Below are positions 11,596 through 21,668 of a DNA stretch of 64,000 nt, piece by piece. The notes below the pieces were generated by a model, which saw only the letters and a list, made by a program, of their open reading frames with translations, ran no database searches and was not told the origin of the DNA. Source of the stretch: Chelydra serpentina (taxonomy: Eukaryota; Chordata; Testudines; Chelydridae); NCBI GenBank assembly GCA_037349315.1, contig JBAIAC010000057.1, positions 3,038,001 through 3,102,000 of the forward strand, given 5' to 3'. Made by a program: the position numbers and the translations under genes. The number at the start of each line of letters is the position of its first letter. The first letter of the stretch is position 1.

Positions 11596-11665
11596 AGTTA
11601 TTCGTTTTTAAATCTCATGATTTTTAAGCCAATCTCATTAATTCCTTGGCTGTGATGCATAATGC
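11596..11665 (+). repeat. Dispersed 'aaatctcatgatttttaag' repeat, copy 1
   Basis: Shares aaatctcatgatttttaagc and the following aatctcat with segments at 20.42 and 62.07 kb. Family name unknown to me. Confidence 0.45.
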
Positions 11666-12312
11666 TCAAACACTAGCTGTTGCATCCCCTCCGGAAAAAG
11701 GAAGACGCAGGAAAGCAGCGGGCTGGGCTGAGGCTTTTGGTCCCTAAAGGGTTAATTTTCAACCGTGTTGAAAATTTTACCCTAAACGCCCAGCTCAGAA
11801 AATGCCTCTATGACCCACTGGTGAATGTGTGGTCCAGGCCCCAGAGAATGGTGAGTCTGCCGTAGACCCAGCTACAGACGATTAGCTCTTTGGCACCACT
11901 GTAGTAGCTTGCGCTTTTAGCTCTGGAAGTCCCCAACTCAACGCTCAGTGTGTCGCTGTCATCAAGAGGGCAGCTGTCACCTCTCGTTGGCTGAGATTTA
12001 GACGTTGCTTTTCTTTGCAATCTGTTTGGGGTTCTGGCAAGGGCACTCATCGCGAATTGGGAGATTTTCTCAAGGGGGAATCACAAAAAATAACCATCCC
12101 CTTCCGTGCCCACAAAACTTCCCACGAAACACCAAACGGGGTGGACACTTCACTGGTCTCATTGTCTAGTACAGGCCCATCCTGACACTGGCAATCCCAA
12201 GAGTTGAGTCTAATTAGCATCACCTCTAACTTCAGTATGGAGGTACGGCCTGTCAGCCCATGGTCACTGGGTGTTAGGTGTCCTTTGAGCCACAGAGGAT
12301 GCGAGTCTCTTA
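11666..12312. other. Non-coding unique stretch
   Basis: Open frames are short and unsupported. No repeat recognised. Confidence 0.45.
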
Positions 12313-12711
12313 GGACTGTGGGGGTAGGTCTACACTGCATTGTAAACCCAGGTCTCTGGGGTCCGGCTTGTGGCCTCAATGTTTCCAAGTCTGCGCTTGA
12401 GCGTCCGCACTGTGTTGCGAAGCTGGGTTTGCAATTACAGGACCCGGGCCTCATAGCCGTGCTAACGTGTTTGTACTGTGCTACGTACACCATGATCTTC
12501 CATCCACACTGCAAAATGACGGGGCGTGAACCTGAATCACAGCAAGACTCGGGCTCTGACCCACCCCCCCTAGCAGGGTCCTAGGACCCAGGTCTTGAGC
12601 GTTTGCTGACCTCAGTCAGACTGATTTGTGTGTGGACAGAAGCCGGGCTTGGGCTTAAACCGGTGTGAGAGCCAGTTTTTAGTGTGCCGTGTAAACATAC
12701 CCCCACAGTCC
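12313..12711. mobile_element. Long palindromic MITE of the 'gtctacac' family
   Basis: The ends ggactgtgggggta (12313) and tacccccacagtcc (to 12711) are perfect 14-base inverted repeats, and pairing continues inward through ggtctacac / gtgtaaac. The 399-bp interior repeats 'gggctc' and 'ccgggc' motifs and has no transposase. No clear target duplication is seen. Confidence 0.65.
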
Positions 12712-12787
12712 AACCTCGTGAACTTTTAGCTTTTTAGCGTGTGCTGTAGACTTGGGTTTTCAGGTCCTCCATTCAGTCCCTGGTGTT

Positions 12788-12842
12788 GGCCGAGGGCAGA
12801 AAGCAGAAGCCGGAGCCCTGGGGGTGAAAGCTGAAGGGGATG
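12788..12842 (+). repeat. Fragment of the hAT element seen at 7159-7523
   Basis: gagggcagaaagcagaagccggagccctgggggtg aligns with 7265-7305 of the complete copy. Both ends are missing. Confidence 0.45.
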
Positions 12843-13640
12843 GCCATTGCAGTACCGGACAAAGATTTACCAGGACTGCTCGTCCCAGTGCTAGACACGA
12901 GCTCTCAGCTCTGGGTCGTCTTTCTCTCTGCGCACAGGAGAGTTGTCTCTTGCCCTGGGGCAGACGTTCCTGGCCCTGCCCCATGACTGGATCCCTTCCG
13001 AGAGGGGAGATGCCCGACTCCAGCCCCCCCATATTTATCGAATGTGTTTACAATTAAACTAAATGTCAAACCGTCTGCGACCATAACAACAGACTTGTGT
13101 CAGTTGTGGGGCAGTGAGGGGTCAAAGGTCAGAACGTTGTTTACTTTAATTTCTTTGAGAGCTTTTTGGGAGATTTTTCCACCCCCTCTCACTTTATTAA
13201 ATTCAGATGAGCCGTTCGGGGAGGTTAGGTCGCATGTGGTTCAGGGTTTGGGGTTTTTTATAAACGTTTGACTTTTAACTCTTTCGGGACGGTTCCCCTC
13301 TGGGTTTGTCTGCCACACGGACTCGGGCTAAACCCTGCCCCGGGGGAGGGGCAGGCAGCTGGGCTCCCCATCCCCCACGGTCGGTCTGGCGATGGAACCA
13401 CTGAGTGGTTAGCGCGTGGCACTGAGCAGCTCTGCTGATCCCCGTGGTCTAAGGCCCGTCCAGGGAATGGGCCGCTCTGGTCCAAGGTGTTTGTGCAAAT
13501 GCCTAGTATGATGCATTTGGCAAAACCGATAATCACTGAGATTAGTGCTCAGCTAATTAGTGTTTCGCTAGTGAGAGGCCGTTTCTGCTGGCTAGAGCTG
13601 GATATAACCCAAGCAGGTGATGTGTGCTCCTCACACTCAC
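12843..13640. other. Non-coding unique stretch
   Basis: Includes an AT-rich patch at 13030-13270 that could be conserved non-coding DNA. No exon is recognised. The exact 19-mer shared with 4425-4443 ends this stretch. Confidence 0.4.
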
Positions 13641-13825
13641 AAAGCCAACCCACAGACCCCTCCCCTGCTATTCCAATCCTCAGTTCCCCTCGCGCACAGC
13701 TCTGCCAATGCCCCTGACTCCTAATCTCCAGTCCCTCCCGGCTATGCCACTCTTGGCTTCTCCGGCTCACGGGTAGACTTTTCCCAGCCATTCCATCTGG
13801 GCTCTACAGAACTTCCCACCCGCCG
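13641..13825 (-). repeat. Degenerate units of the ~70-bp minisatellite family
   Basis: cccctgctattccaatcctcag, cacagctctgccaatgcccc and tctccagtccctcccggctatgcc repeat the family phrases at about 70-bp spacing, in the orientation seen at 10.7 kb. Confidence 0.6.
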
Positions 13826-13829
13826 GTGA

Positions 13830-14745
13830 ATACGGAAGGAGTGGAGTTTGGTGAGATTAGCAGTTTTGTCAAAGACCTGGAAGAACACATCAGATCATCA
13901 CTGATGGATGACACAAAACCTGGGGTGGTGGCAAACAGCAAAGAGGATGGGTCACTGATTCAGAGTGATTTGGGCCGCTTGGTAAGCTGGGTGCAAGCAA
14001 ATACTGTGCCTTTTAATATGGCTAAAGGTAAATCTATACATCTCAGGACACAGAATGCCGGCCACATGTACAGAACGGGGGACTCTATCCTGGGGAGCTG
14101 GGACTCTGGAAAAGATTTGGGTGTCTTGGTGGATAATCAAATGAACACGAGCTCCCAGTGTGATGCTGTGGCCAAAAGGGCTAATGCGGCCGTTGGATGT
14201 CTAAACAGGGGAATCGTGAGGAGCAAGGAGGTTATTTTACCTCTGTATTTGCACTGGTGTCACCCCCGCTGGAATCCTGTGTCCAGTTCTGGTGCCCGCA
14301 ATTCTAGAAGGAGGTTGATCAGTTGGAGAGGGTTCCGAGAAGAGCCATGAAAATGGTGAAAGGATGAGAAAACCTGCCTGGCAGTGGTAGACTCAAGGAG
14401 CTCCATCTATTTAGCTTGAAAAAGAGAAGGTTCAGGGGTGACTTGATCACAGTCTATACGGACCAATGTGGGGAACAAAGATTGGATAATGGGCTCGTCA
14501 ATCTATTTGTGAAGGTTGGAACACGAGCCAGTGGCTGGAAGCTGAAGCTAGACAAATTCAGGCTGGAAATAAGGCGCACGTTATAACAGTGAGGGTAATT
14601 AACCATTGGAACAATTTACCAAGGGTCGGGTGGTGCTCTGGGATTTTTTCAGGGCAATTCTCTGGCTTGTGCTATACAGGCGGTCAGATTAGATGATCAC
14701 AATGGTCCCTTCTGGCCTTGGAATCAATGAATCTATGAGATTGCT
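13830..14745 (+). mobile_element. CR1 LINE with decayed ORF2 reverse transcriptase C-terminal part and complete 3' end
   Basis: Frame 13826-14348 contains DDTKPGVVAN, LGRLVSWVQANTVPFN, GKDLGVLVDNQM and SKEVILPLYLHW. These are the conserved stretches from the catalytic Asp-Asp motif through the thumb of CR1 reverse transcriptases. The block before DD is altered (SLMDD rather than the usual FADD-like reading), and the frame stops at 14350 while the homology continues in other frames (ttgaaaaagagaaggttcagggg). The 3' UTR ends at gatcacaatggtcccttctggcc..aatctatgag. This is a dead, 5'-truncated copy. Confidence 0.9.
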
Positions 14746-14887
14746 ACTATTAGGGGAGCTTGAAGTGGGGCTGAGTGGCAAAGGGGAGGGCACATCTGTT
14801 GCATGCGGTGGCTGGATCATGGTCAGCGTAGCTTAGCCAATGTACTGTCCCCCTTGGCTGCTGCTCCCTGGGTCTTCAGGCCCTTCC

Positions 14888-15060
14888 GGGTATGTCTACA
14901 CTGCAGTTCAAAACCTGCGGCTGGCCCACACCCGCTGACTCAGGCTCATGAGGACCCCGTGAGATGGGAGGGTCCCAGAGCTCAGGCACCCCCTTAGCCC
15001 GAGCCCGAGTCAGCTGGCACAGACCAGCCACGGGATTTTGATTGCAGTGTAGACGTACCC
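14888..15060. mobile_element. Palindromic 'gtctacac' MITE, 173 bp
   Basis: Terminal inverted repeats gggtatgtctacactgca and tgcagtgtagacgtaccc match at 17 of 18 positions. Subterminal segments (ggctggcccacacccgctgactcaggctc versus gagcccgagtcagctggcacagaccagcc) also pair, so the element can fold back over most of its length. Confidence 0.85.
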
Positions 15061-15149
15061 TTAGCGCTCTCACTTTGACCTGATTCATTCTGGCCCATGT
15101 TTGTTAAAAGCCCGTGGCCTTTACAAGCAGGGATGTCGTGTTTCACAAT

Positions 15150-15265
15150 GGAGGGAAACTAGGCTGGGACTGACCCTTGGAGCTGAACGGGGGCATTGGC
15201 AGAGAGGTGTGTGAGAGAACTGGAATGGGGAGAAGCAGGGGGTTTGGATTGAGGGGCATCGACCG
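15150..15265 (+). repeat. Degenerate units of the ~70-bp minisatellite family
   Basis: ggctgggactgacccttgg..gcattggcagagaggtgtg and ggtttggattgaggggcatcgaccgagctgtgtg are spaced about 70 bp and match the array at 16.8-17.4 kb in the same orientation. Confidence 0.6.
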
Positions 15266-16500
15266 AGCTGTGTGAGGCGAGGGAATTTCGTAATCCGGTA
15301 GCGGGGGGAGACGGGGGTGCTGCATGCTACACAATTGTTAGCGGCAGAGGAAGCGTGTGACCCGCAGCGAAGGGAAGCAGAGAAGGAAAGAGCTCCCATA
15401 CCGCGCCCCCCCCCTCAGAATTCCCCTTGGCCTCATACTCTGAGGTGCTGGGAACTGGGGGGGTTTGTTGGGAGGCTTTTGTTCTCAGTGCAAGGGGGCG
15501 GGAGAGGGCAGGAGTGGCAGCCAGTGCAAGAATTAAAATGCCCGAAGGAAAACAGGAAGAAAGAAGAATGTGGAAGTCTCCCAAAGAGCCATGTTTCATT
15601 TCCTTCAAGCGCCGGCACATTCCAGCCCACATGCGCGCCCTGGCCTGGGTTTGTGTGCACAGCAATGCGAGCTGGCTTCACTGGCTATGCACGGGCCCAT
15701 CCAAAATGTTAGGCCTCTTGCTTTCTTTCCCATTCCCGCTTCACCTTCCGGTGGCTGCTGCTGCCGGCTGGAGAAGGGATCCAGGTTTTGGCAGCTGAGG
15801 GTGGGGAGGAAACGGCTCGCAGTTCCCCCCTTCACCCCAAGTTCTCTCTCTGTCTTCGCTTCCCTTTGTCGCATCTCTTGTGCTTCTTAAAATGTTGTGG
15901 GACAGGCCCAGCTCTGCCAGCAAAGCTCTGACCTCCCTCAGCGAAATCTCTGCCTCTCTTTAAAAAACGGAAGATGACTGGAACCAGCTAACGGTGGCAT
16001 GTGAATGCTGGCTCAGTGTCCCAGCCTCCCCACAGCCTGATCTCCCCCAGCCCCCACAGGCACCCCCGGCCTGCAAAAACAATATGCCCCTTTGCAATTC
16101 ACACGCTTTTCAGCTTTCCAGGTGCCTCTTTGGCTTCCTCTCAGCCGGACAGAATCCAAACTGGCTCCCAGCTGAGTGGGCGTCAGAACTACCCGATAGG
16201 GACCCTTGGGGAGCCTTGTTATTGCAGACAGACAGACATGTAACCCTTCTGCCAGGTGCCAATGGCAGCAAGGGTTGGTTCCATCTGACTAGGTGTCCTG
16301 TAAAATAAACAAAAGACCCAACAGAGGGCGTAGAGAGCTCCCTCCTACTGGGCCTGCTCGCCCCCGGGTTACATCGGAATAGACAGATGCTGTGGACAGA
16401 GGCCCATGCTGCGGGGTTTGCACCAGATTGGCCCCACATTCCCACTGGTGGGGATCACGGTCTCACCGGAACATGCCTGCTCTGAACACACCTGCTCTCC
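15266..16500. other. Non-coding unique stretch with many overlapping open frames
   Basis: GC-rich, so stops are rare and frames of 80-130 codons occur on both strands. None resembles a known protein and no splice-bounded exon stands out. Confidence 0.45.
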
Positions 16501-16539
16501 GTGCTGAGCTGCCAGGCACTGAAGGAGTCTGAGATACCT

Positions 16540-16754
16540 GGAGTACAGGTATTCCAGGTATCATTATTCCTGAGCATTGGCAGAGCTGTGCAGGAGGCCC
16601 TGGCGTGGAATAGCAGAGGATCTGCAGGTCAGGATCCAGGGGCGTCAGCACAGCGATGGGGGAGGGCAGGAGGGGCCTAGCAAAGGGAGCTGCAGGCTGG
16701 GATTGAAGGGTATTCTTGCCAGAGCTGCGTATGAGTAGCAAAGACAGACATGGA
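16540..16754 (+). repeat. Decayed leading units of the 70-bp minisatellite
   Basis: gagcattggcagagctgtgc, atctgcaggtcaggatccagggg and agctgcaggctgggattgaaggg fall at 65-70 bp spacing before the regular array. They are older, diverged units. Confidence 0.6.
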
Positions 16755-17424
16755 AAGCTGCGGGTCGGGACTGAGGGGTACCCGCAGAGCTGTGCACAGA
16801 GAAGGCAAGACCGGAAGAGCTGGGGGGCTGCGGGTCGGGACTGAGGGGCACCCACAGAGCTGTGCACGGAGAAGGCAAGACCGGAAGAGCTGGGGGGCTG
16901 CGGGTCGGGACTGAGGGGTACCCGCAGAGCTGTGCACAGAGAAGGCAAGACCGGAAGAGCTGGGGGGCTGCGGGTCGGGACTGAGGGGCACCTGCAGAGC
17001 TGTGCACGGAGAAGGCAAGACCGGAAGAGCAGGGGGGCTGCGGGTCGGGACTGAGGGGCACCCGCAGAGCTGTGCACGGAGAAGGCAAGACCGGAAGAGC
17101 TGGGGGGCTGCGGGTCGGGACTGAGGGGCACCCGCAGAGCTGTGCGCGGAGAAGGCAAGACCGGAAGAGCTGGGGGGCTGCGGGTCGGGACTGAGGGGCA
17201 CCCGCAGAGCTGTGCGCGGAGAAGGCAAGACTGGAAGAGCAGGGGGGCTGCGGGTCGGGACTGAGGGGCACCCGCAGAGCTGTGCGCGGAGAAGGCAAGA
17301 CCGGAAGAGCTGGGGGGCTGCGGGTCGGGACTGAGGGGCACCCGCAGAGCTGTGCGCGGAGAAGGCAAGACCGGAAGAGCTGGGGGGCTGCGGGTCGGGA
17401 CTGAGGGGCACCCGCAGAGCTGTG
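16755..17424 (+). repeat. 70-bp GC-rich minisatellite, 9.5 units, with a G-quadruplex motif at each unit junction
   Basis: The phrase cgggtcggga recurs at 16761, 16831, 16901, 16971, 17041, 17111, 17181, 17251, 17321 and 17391, an exact 70-base period. Units 1 and 3 are identical; units 6, 8 and 9 are identical. Each junction carries GGGGGG-ctgc-GGG-tc-GGG-actga-GGGG, first at 16822-16848, nine times in all. No minus-strand frame has a stop in the unit, so frames of 217, 258 and 365 codons run through it; these are repeat artefacts, not genes. Confidence 0.97.
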
Positions 17425-18009
17425 TAGAGGGAGCTTGCACAGCCTCTTCCCACATCAACTCTGTCTCTAGCAAGTGCCGCCCAGTCCCCTCCCTTGCGGC
17501 AGCGCGGCTAATCCAACAGGCCATTGTCCATTGTTTGTGTCCTACATTCCCCATTTGCAAAGCTGGCCAGAGCCATGCACAGGGGTGTCCCTTCCCCGAA
17601 CCTGGCGGTGGGACGGGGCCGCTGCGCGGCTTGCCTTGTGCGTGCCGTGTTCGCCCCTAACTGATCCAGCATGTGGGAGGCTTTGAACTCCCTTATTCAG
17701 CCTTCCCAGCAGAAAAGGTTAGGAACCGGCAGCAGGCTCTCGTGACATGGAGCCTACGTCATGGGGGCACTGGAGCGGATTTCTGAGGGCTTCTGCTGGG
17801 ACCAATTTTGTTCAAAGCGCGTGGCACGTTGCATTGGTTAACGGCAAAAACAGCATATGAGAAGCAGGTGGCAGGCTATTTGCATGAACGCTGGGTCAAG
17901 TGTGGAGAGGGGTAGTGGCGGCGACGGCTGGGATCTGGATTTATCCTCAGCAGCAGGGACCTGGACGGCGTCTCTCTCGAATAATCTCCCACCACATTTG
18001 TAAACCTAT
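17425..18009. other. Non-coding unique stretch, CpG-containing
   Basis: Locally CpG-rich at 17480-17650, possibly a weak CpG cluster. No exon or promoter motif is recognised. Confidence 0.4.
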
Positions 18010-18145
18010 GAGATCTGGAGGCTGTATGGTGCCGTGGGGACTCTGGAAACCTGGCTTCTACTCCTGGCTCTGCCGCTGACCGGCTGTTTGCTCTTGGACA
18101 AATCACTTCCCCTATGTTTTTCCTCCCACCCTTTGTGTGTCTTGT
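18010..18145 (+). repeat. MIR-like head fragment
   Basis: cctggcttctactcctggctctgccgctgaccggctgtttgctcttggacaaatcacttccc is the plus-strand MIR head and core. Confidence 0.6.
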
Positions 18146-18589
18146 CTCTGATGGCGGAGCTGGGAGTGATGCATAGGTAAACTGAAGCTTCTGCCACAGC
18201 CTTAACGGCCGTTCAGGATTTAGTAAAAAGCTCATAAACGTGGCAATGAACAAACCCCAGAAGATCAGCTCTGCACAGCATTGGAGTTCTCGAGGAAAAA
18301 TGGACTGATATAAAGAGAATCGTCAGAGTTCCAAAATGGCCAGTTTTCCAAAGTGTCACTGTTGTGTCTCGCCATTTTTCAGATCCTTCCCCTGCTTTCA
18401 CAAGAAACCAGGCGTGCTCTGGGCTTTGCTCCCCATGGAGCGGTGGGTGCTCAGCACCCCTGGGAATCAGGCTGTCGGTGTCTCAAGGAGGGCACCTGAC
18501 AGCTGAGACACTCAGAACGAGAGGGCACCCTTGAAAATTTGGGCCTGCATTGAGGTCAGAGGTGCCACAGCAATACCTTCGTAGAAAAA

Positions 18590-18670
18590 CCGAAAGGCAG
18601 GGTCAGGAAAAGAACCCAGGAGTCCTGCCTCTCAGTTCTCTGCTTTAGCCACGAGGCTATGTCGAGTCAT
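18590..18670 (-). repeat. MIR-like fragment
   Basis: aaagaacccaggagtcctgcctctcag..ctgctttagccacgaggctat is the minus-strand head segment. Confidence 0.6.
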
Positions 18671-19424
18671 TCCTAGACTACATCTGGACAGTTCACTCAG
18701 TCTCCTTACCCCCCTCGGTCGAACCCCATGATGCATTGTGTTATCTCCTCCAGAAAATCTAGCTCTGAAAATCCAGCTCATTAGATTTTCTGCTCAGAGT
18801 CTTTTAAATGATTTTCAATTTCCTGTAGGGATAGTTTTTAATTTGCTTCTGAAGCGGGGTTTGGAGGGGGAGGGGAAAGCGAGTCTAAAATTCAGCACGA
18901 AATCCCCCTCAGCCCAGTTTTCTTCCTTCCTCTTAGAAGATCAGTGTATTGCATCCCCCCTGCCCTAGAGCCTCCCGCTTTTCCTGCTTCCTGGCCATGA
19001 ACTTGGTTTCCTATATGATCTTTCTCTACCTCCGCAAGCTCTGGAGTGCAGGTCTAGACCCCACCCTCCTCCCGGAGGGTGAAATTATGGAACAATGGCA
19101 GCCCTGGATCCAACATCAATACACGAGAGGGACTTTGATCTGAAAAGCCAAAGATTTGGTTTTTTGGCGGATGCACAAAGGAATTCCATGCGTCTTGCTG
19201 CGTTCGGTTGCGTGCCGTGTTTGTGGCGGGATAGGCAGCGTCTCTCCATACGGCGGCTGCCTCTGAACGGCCGGGGTGGCAATAGCGCTGTCTATGGATT
19301 TCAGTCATGGCGGGGTCTCAGCCCGTTTCCTAGTGGGGGGGAGGTGGTTGCATCCCAGAAACCAGGACAGTCACGGTCACTGCCTGGCAGGCTCAGCAGA
19401 GAGGCCGAGGAATAAGAAAACAGC
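18671..19424. other. Non-coding unique stretch
   Basis: Contains a CpG-containing patch at 19190-19310. The open frame at 19095-19415 (+) is not recognised. No repeat seen. Confidence 0.4.
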
Positions 19425-19690
19425 TTGTGGATAAGGCACTGGGCAGGGACTCAGGAGATCGAGTGATCTCTGTGCAGGTCACTTGATCTCCCTTTGCCTC
19501 AGTTTCCCCATCTGAGAGGGGGCAGTGTGGTCTAGTGGATGTGGTGCTGGAGCAGGTGTTAGGGTACATGAATTCGAGTCCCAGCTCATCCACTGACTGG
19601 CTGTGTGACCCTGGGCTTGTCACTTCACCTCTGATTTCATCTGGACCGTCAGTTGTGTGTGGCAGGGAATCTCTCTCTCACTAACTGTAC
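19425..19690 (+). repeat. Two MIR-like copies in tandem
   Basis: The first copy ends at gcctcagtttccccatctgagag. A second begins at once with ggcagtgtggtctagtggatg..gaattcgagtcccagctc..tgtgtgaccctgggc. Both are plus strand. The second inserted next to or into the first. Confidence 0.7.
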
Positions 19691-20024
19691 ATACAATACC
19701 GGGCGTGGTAGGGACTCTGAGGTGATACTGTGATATAGCCAATAATGGGCCATGGAGACATGTCTCCCCGGGGAGAGGAGAGGCCTTGATTCACTTACTC
19801 AGGGTTGTGAAGGGCAGGCTGCTGTGTGGAGAAATAGGACATCGCTTTCTATTGCGCTCGATCCACATCTTTCACCAACAACATACATGAAATTCATTCT
19901 GCCTTATGGCTCAGTTCTAACCAGGGAAGCTTGGCGCAGCGGCGTTACCAGCTGCAAATGGATGGATTGGTTACATCTGGGTGGGTGGATGGGTTTTAGT
20001 GATACATTTTTCGAGAGAGCAGGA

Positions 20025-20088
20025 TCTTTTTAACGGCAAATGGCCAATGCTACCTCGGTCTGAATTAGGCATACAATAATCCCATGGT
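20025..20088 (-). repeat. 64-bp repeat, arm A of an inverted pair
   Basis: Matches the reverse complement of 24149-24212 at 61 of 64 positions, including caaatggccaatgctacc and tctgaattagg. Class unknown. Confidence 0.8.
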
Positions 20089-20414
20089 GGAGGGACAGAG
20101 GACGGCTGAGAGAGTCCAGGGCTGGCGGAAGACACCAGGATGGTGAGAACAGAGCCACGTTTTTACAGATTCAGCGCGTGGGCCCGACGTGGGCGACGTT
20201 GTGGCTTGGGACTCTTGCTCTGCGTTTCGGTTGATGAACTAGGATGGACCTGAGGACGTGCTTGTATTGGATTTACTGAGCCATCAAGAGGCACCCTGAG
20301 GCGAGGCCACTCGCAGGGCTGCCCCGAGGCCACAAGGGGGCGCCCAGGAGGAGGCCATTTGTTTACACCCCTGTATATGCCAAGACCAGAAGGCCAATAA
20401 ACAGACCCCAGCCC

Positions 20415-20500
20415 TGGTTATCTGTTAAATCTCATGATTTACGGGGCTGACTCATGACTTCTGGGCGCCTGGGGTTGGCCATGCTGTTTTCTCCCATTAT
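20415..20500 (+). repeat. Dispersed 'aaatctcatgattt' repeat, copy 2
   Basis: tgttaaatctcatgatttacggggctgactcatgacttctg..ggggttggccatgctg aligns with copies at 11.6 and 62.07 kb. Confidence 0.5.
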
Positions 20501-20504
20501 TTGT

Positions 20505-20700
20505 GCTGCAGTAATGTCTAGAGACCCCTGCGAAGCCGATGGTGCTGGGTGCTGTACGCACACCGAATCAGGGACCATCCCCGCCCTGAAAAGCTCGTTG
20601 TTGCTGCATTACAGGGGGACCTGGGAGCCCCAGTCCCCGAGCAGGACCCCTCTGTCCTAGCTGCTGCACAGACAGTCCCTACTCTAAACTGCCAGGCAGG
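20505..20700 (-). repeat. MIR-like tail fragments
   Basis: gtgctgggtgctgtacgcacacc..gaccatccccgccctgaaaagctcg matches the minus-strand tail. A second partial tail (ctgctgcacagacagtcccta) follows. Confidence 0.5.
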
Positions 20701-21214
20701 CAGAGGGTCAAGCGGGAAAGAGTGGGACACAGCTCCCCATGTATTCCTGTGAAGCATGACACCTTCCCAGCCCCCTCGCCAAAATGTCTCTCCGGCCACC
20801 AAACCTCATGTTTCTTGCTTAACCCGCTGGATTCTTCCAAGCCCTTCAGAGCCCTTCCCATTTGCTCCTTCATCTCGAACACGCACTGGGTGCTGACAAC
20901 GGCCCTTTATCCCCAAAGCGTTCGTGGTGCTCCATGTGACCCTCTCCCCTCCAGGCGTCGCATTCGCTGCAGTTGTTTGATGTGCTCATTCTCTTATTTT
21001 TTAACGTTTCAAGACACCCGAGTCCTGCGCAGCGGGACAAGAGGACTATTGAGAGAGCGGCTTTCATAGCCCCCGTTGGCCGCAGGGTGGAAGATGGGCC
21101 GAGAAGGGGGTAATGTGGGGGAGTCTGGGAAACCCTTGGGCAGGGGTGCGTGGAGTGTGGCTGCTGAGTTCCTGAAGTCTGCTCTTCAGTGTGTTGCTGT
21201 GTGAGATATATCAT
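20701..21214. other. Non-coding unique stretch
   Basis: No exon or repeat recognised. Confidence 0.45.

Positions 21215-21243
<29 letters not shown>
21215..21243 (+). repeat. (CA)n microsatellite
   Basis: Fourteen or so uninterrupted CA dinucleotides. Confidence 0.98.
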
Positions 21244-21245
<2 letters not shown>

Positions 21246-21555
21246 GAAACACACAAGCAGGCGCCACACATGCACATACAAACCCAAGGAGACGTTATCA
21301 GCGCAGCACGCTAAGTGTTGCCAAGTGTAACCGAGGAATCCCATCCTTGTCATTGGAGGGGGATCATCCACCCACTCTGGGGCTCTACCCTGTGTTTGGG
21401 ATTTGACCCCCAGTGTCCCTTTGCCAGCAGCATCCAGGCCTTAGAAGCGCCATAGATGTCTCCTTTCTCCCAGGGCTTGTTTGTCCTCATTACTTTTTGA
21501 TGGGGTGGGGGGGTGTCTTCCACGATTCCTGACAAAGCCAGGGAATATCCAAGAG

Positions 21556-21668
21556 GCCTCGTCTACCCTTGGCTTTTCCTCCAAAAGTTTCCCACCATTG
21601 CTAACTAACGGTGGTTCAGGTCCATCAAGCATAGGGATGGTAGGAGCATGAGCATAGACAGGTCCCAG
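21556..21668. mobile_element. Possible short MITE with 'ggcctcgtctac' end
   Basis: The left end ggcctcgtctaccctt partly pairs with the right end agcatagacaggtcc. It resembles the family at 34394-34602. Ends are diverged and no duplication is visible. Confidence 0.35.

Noticed and set aside
16463..17560. 365-codon minus-strand frame (plus 217- and 258-codon companions)
   Set aside because: All three run through the 70-bp minisatellite and are open only because its unit has no minus-strand stop. There is no conserved domain and the frames shift with each unit.
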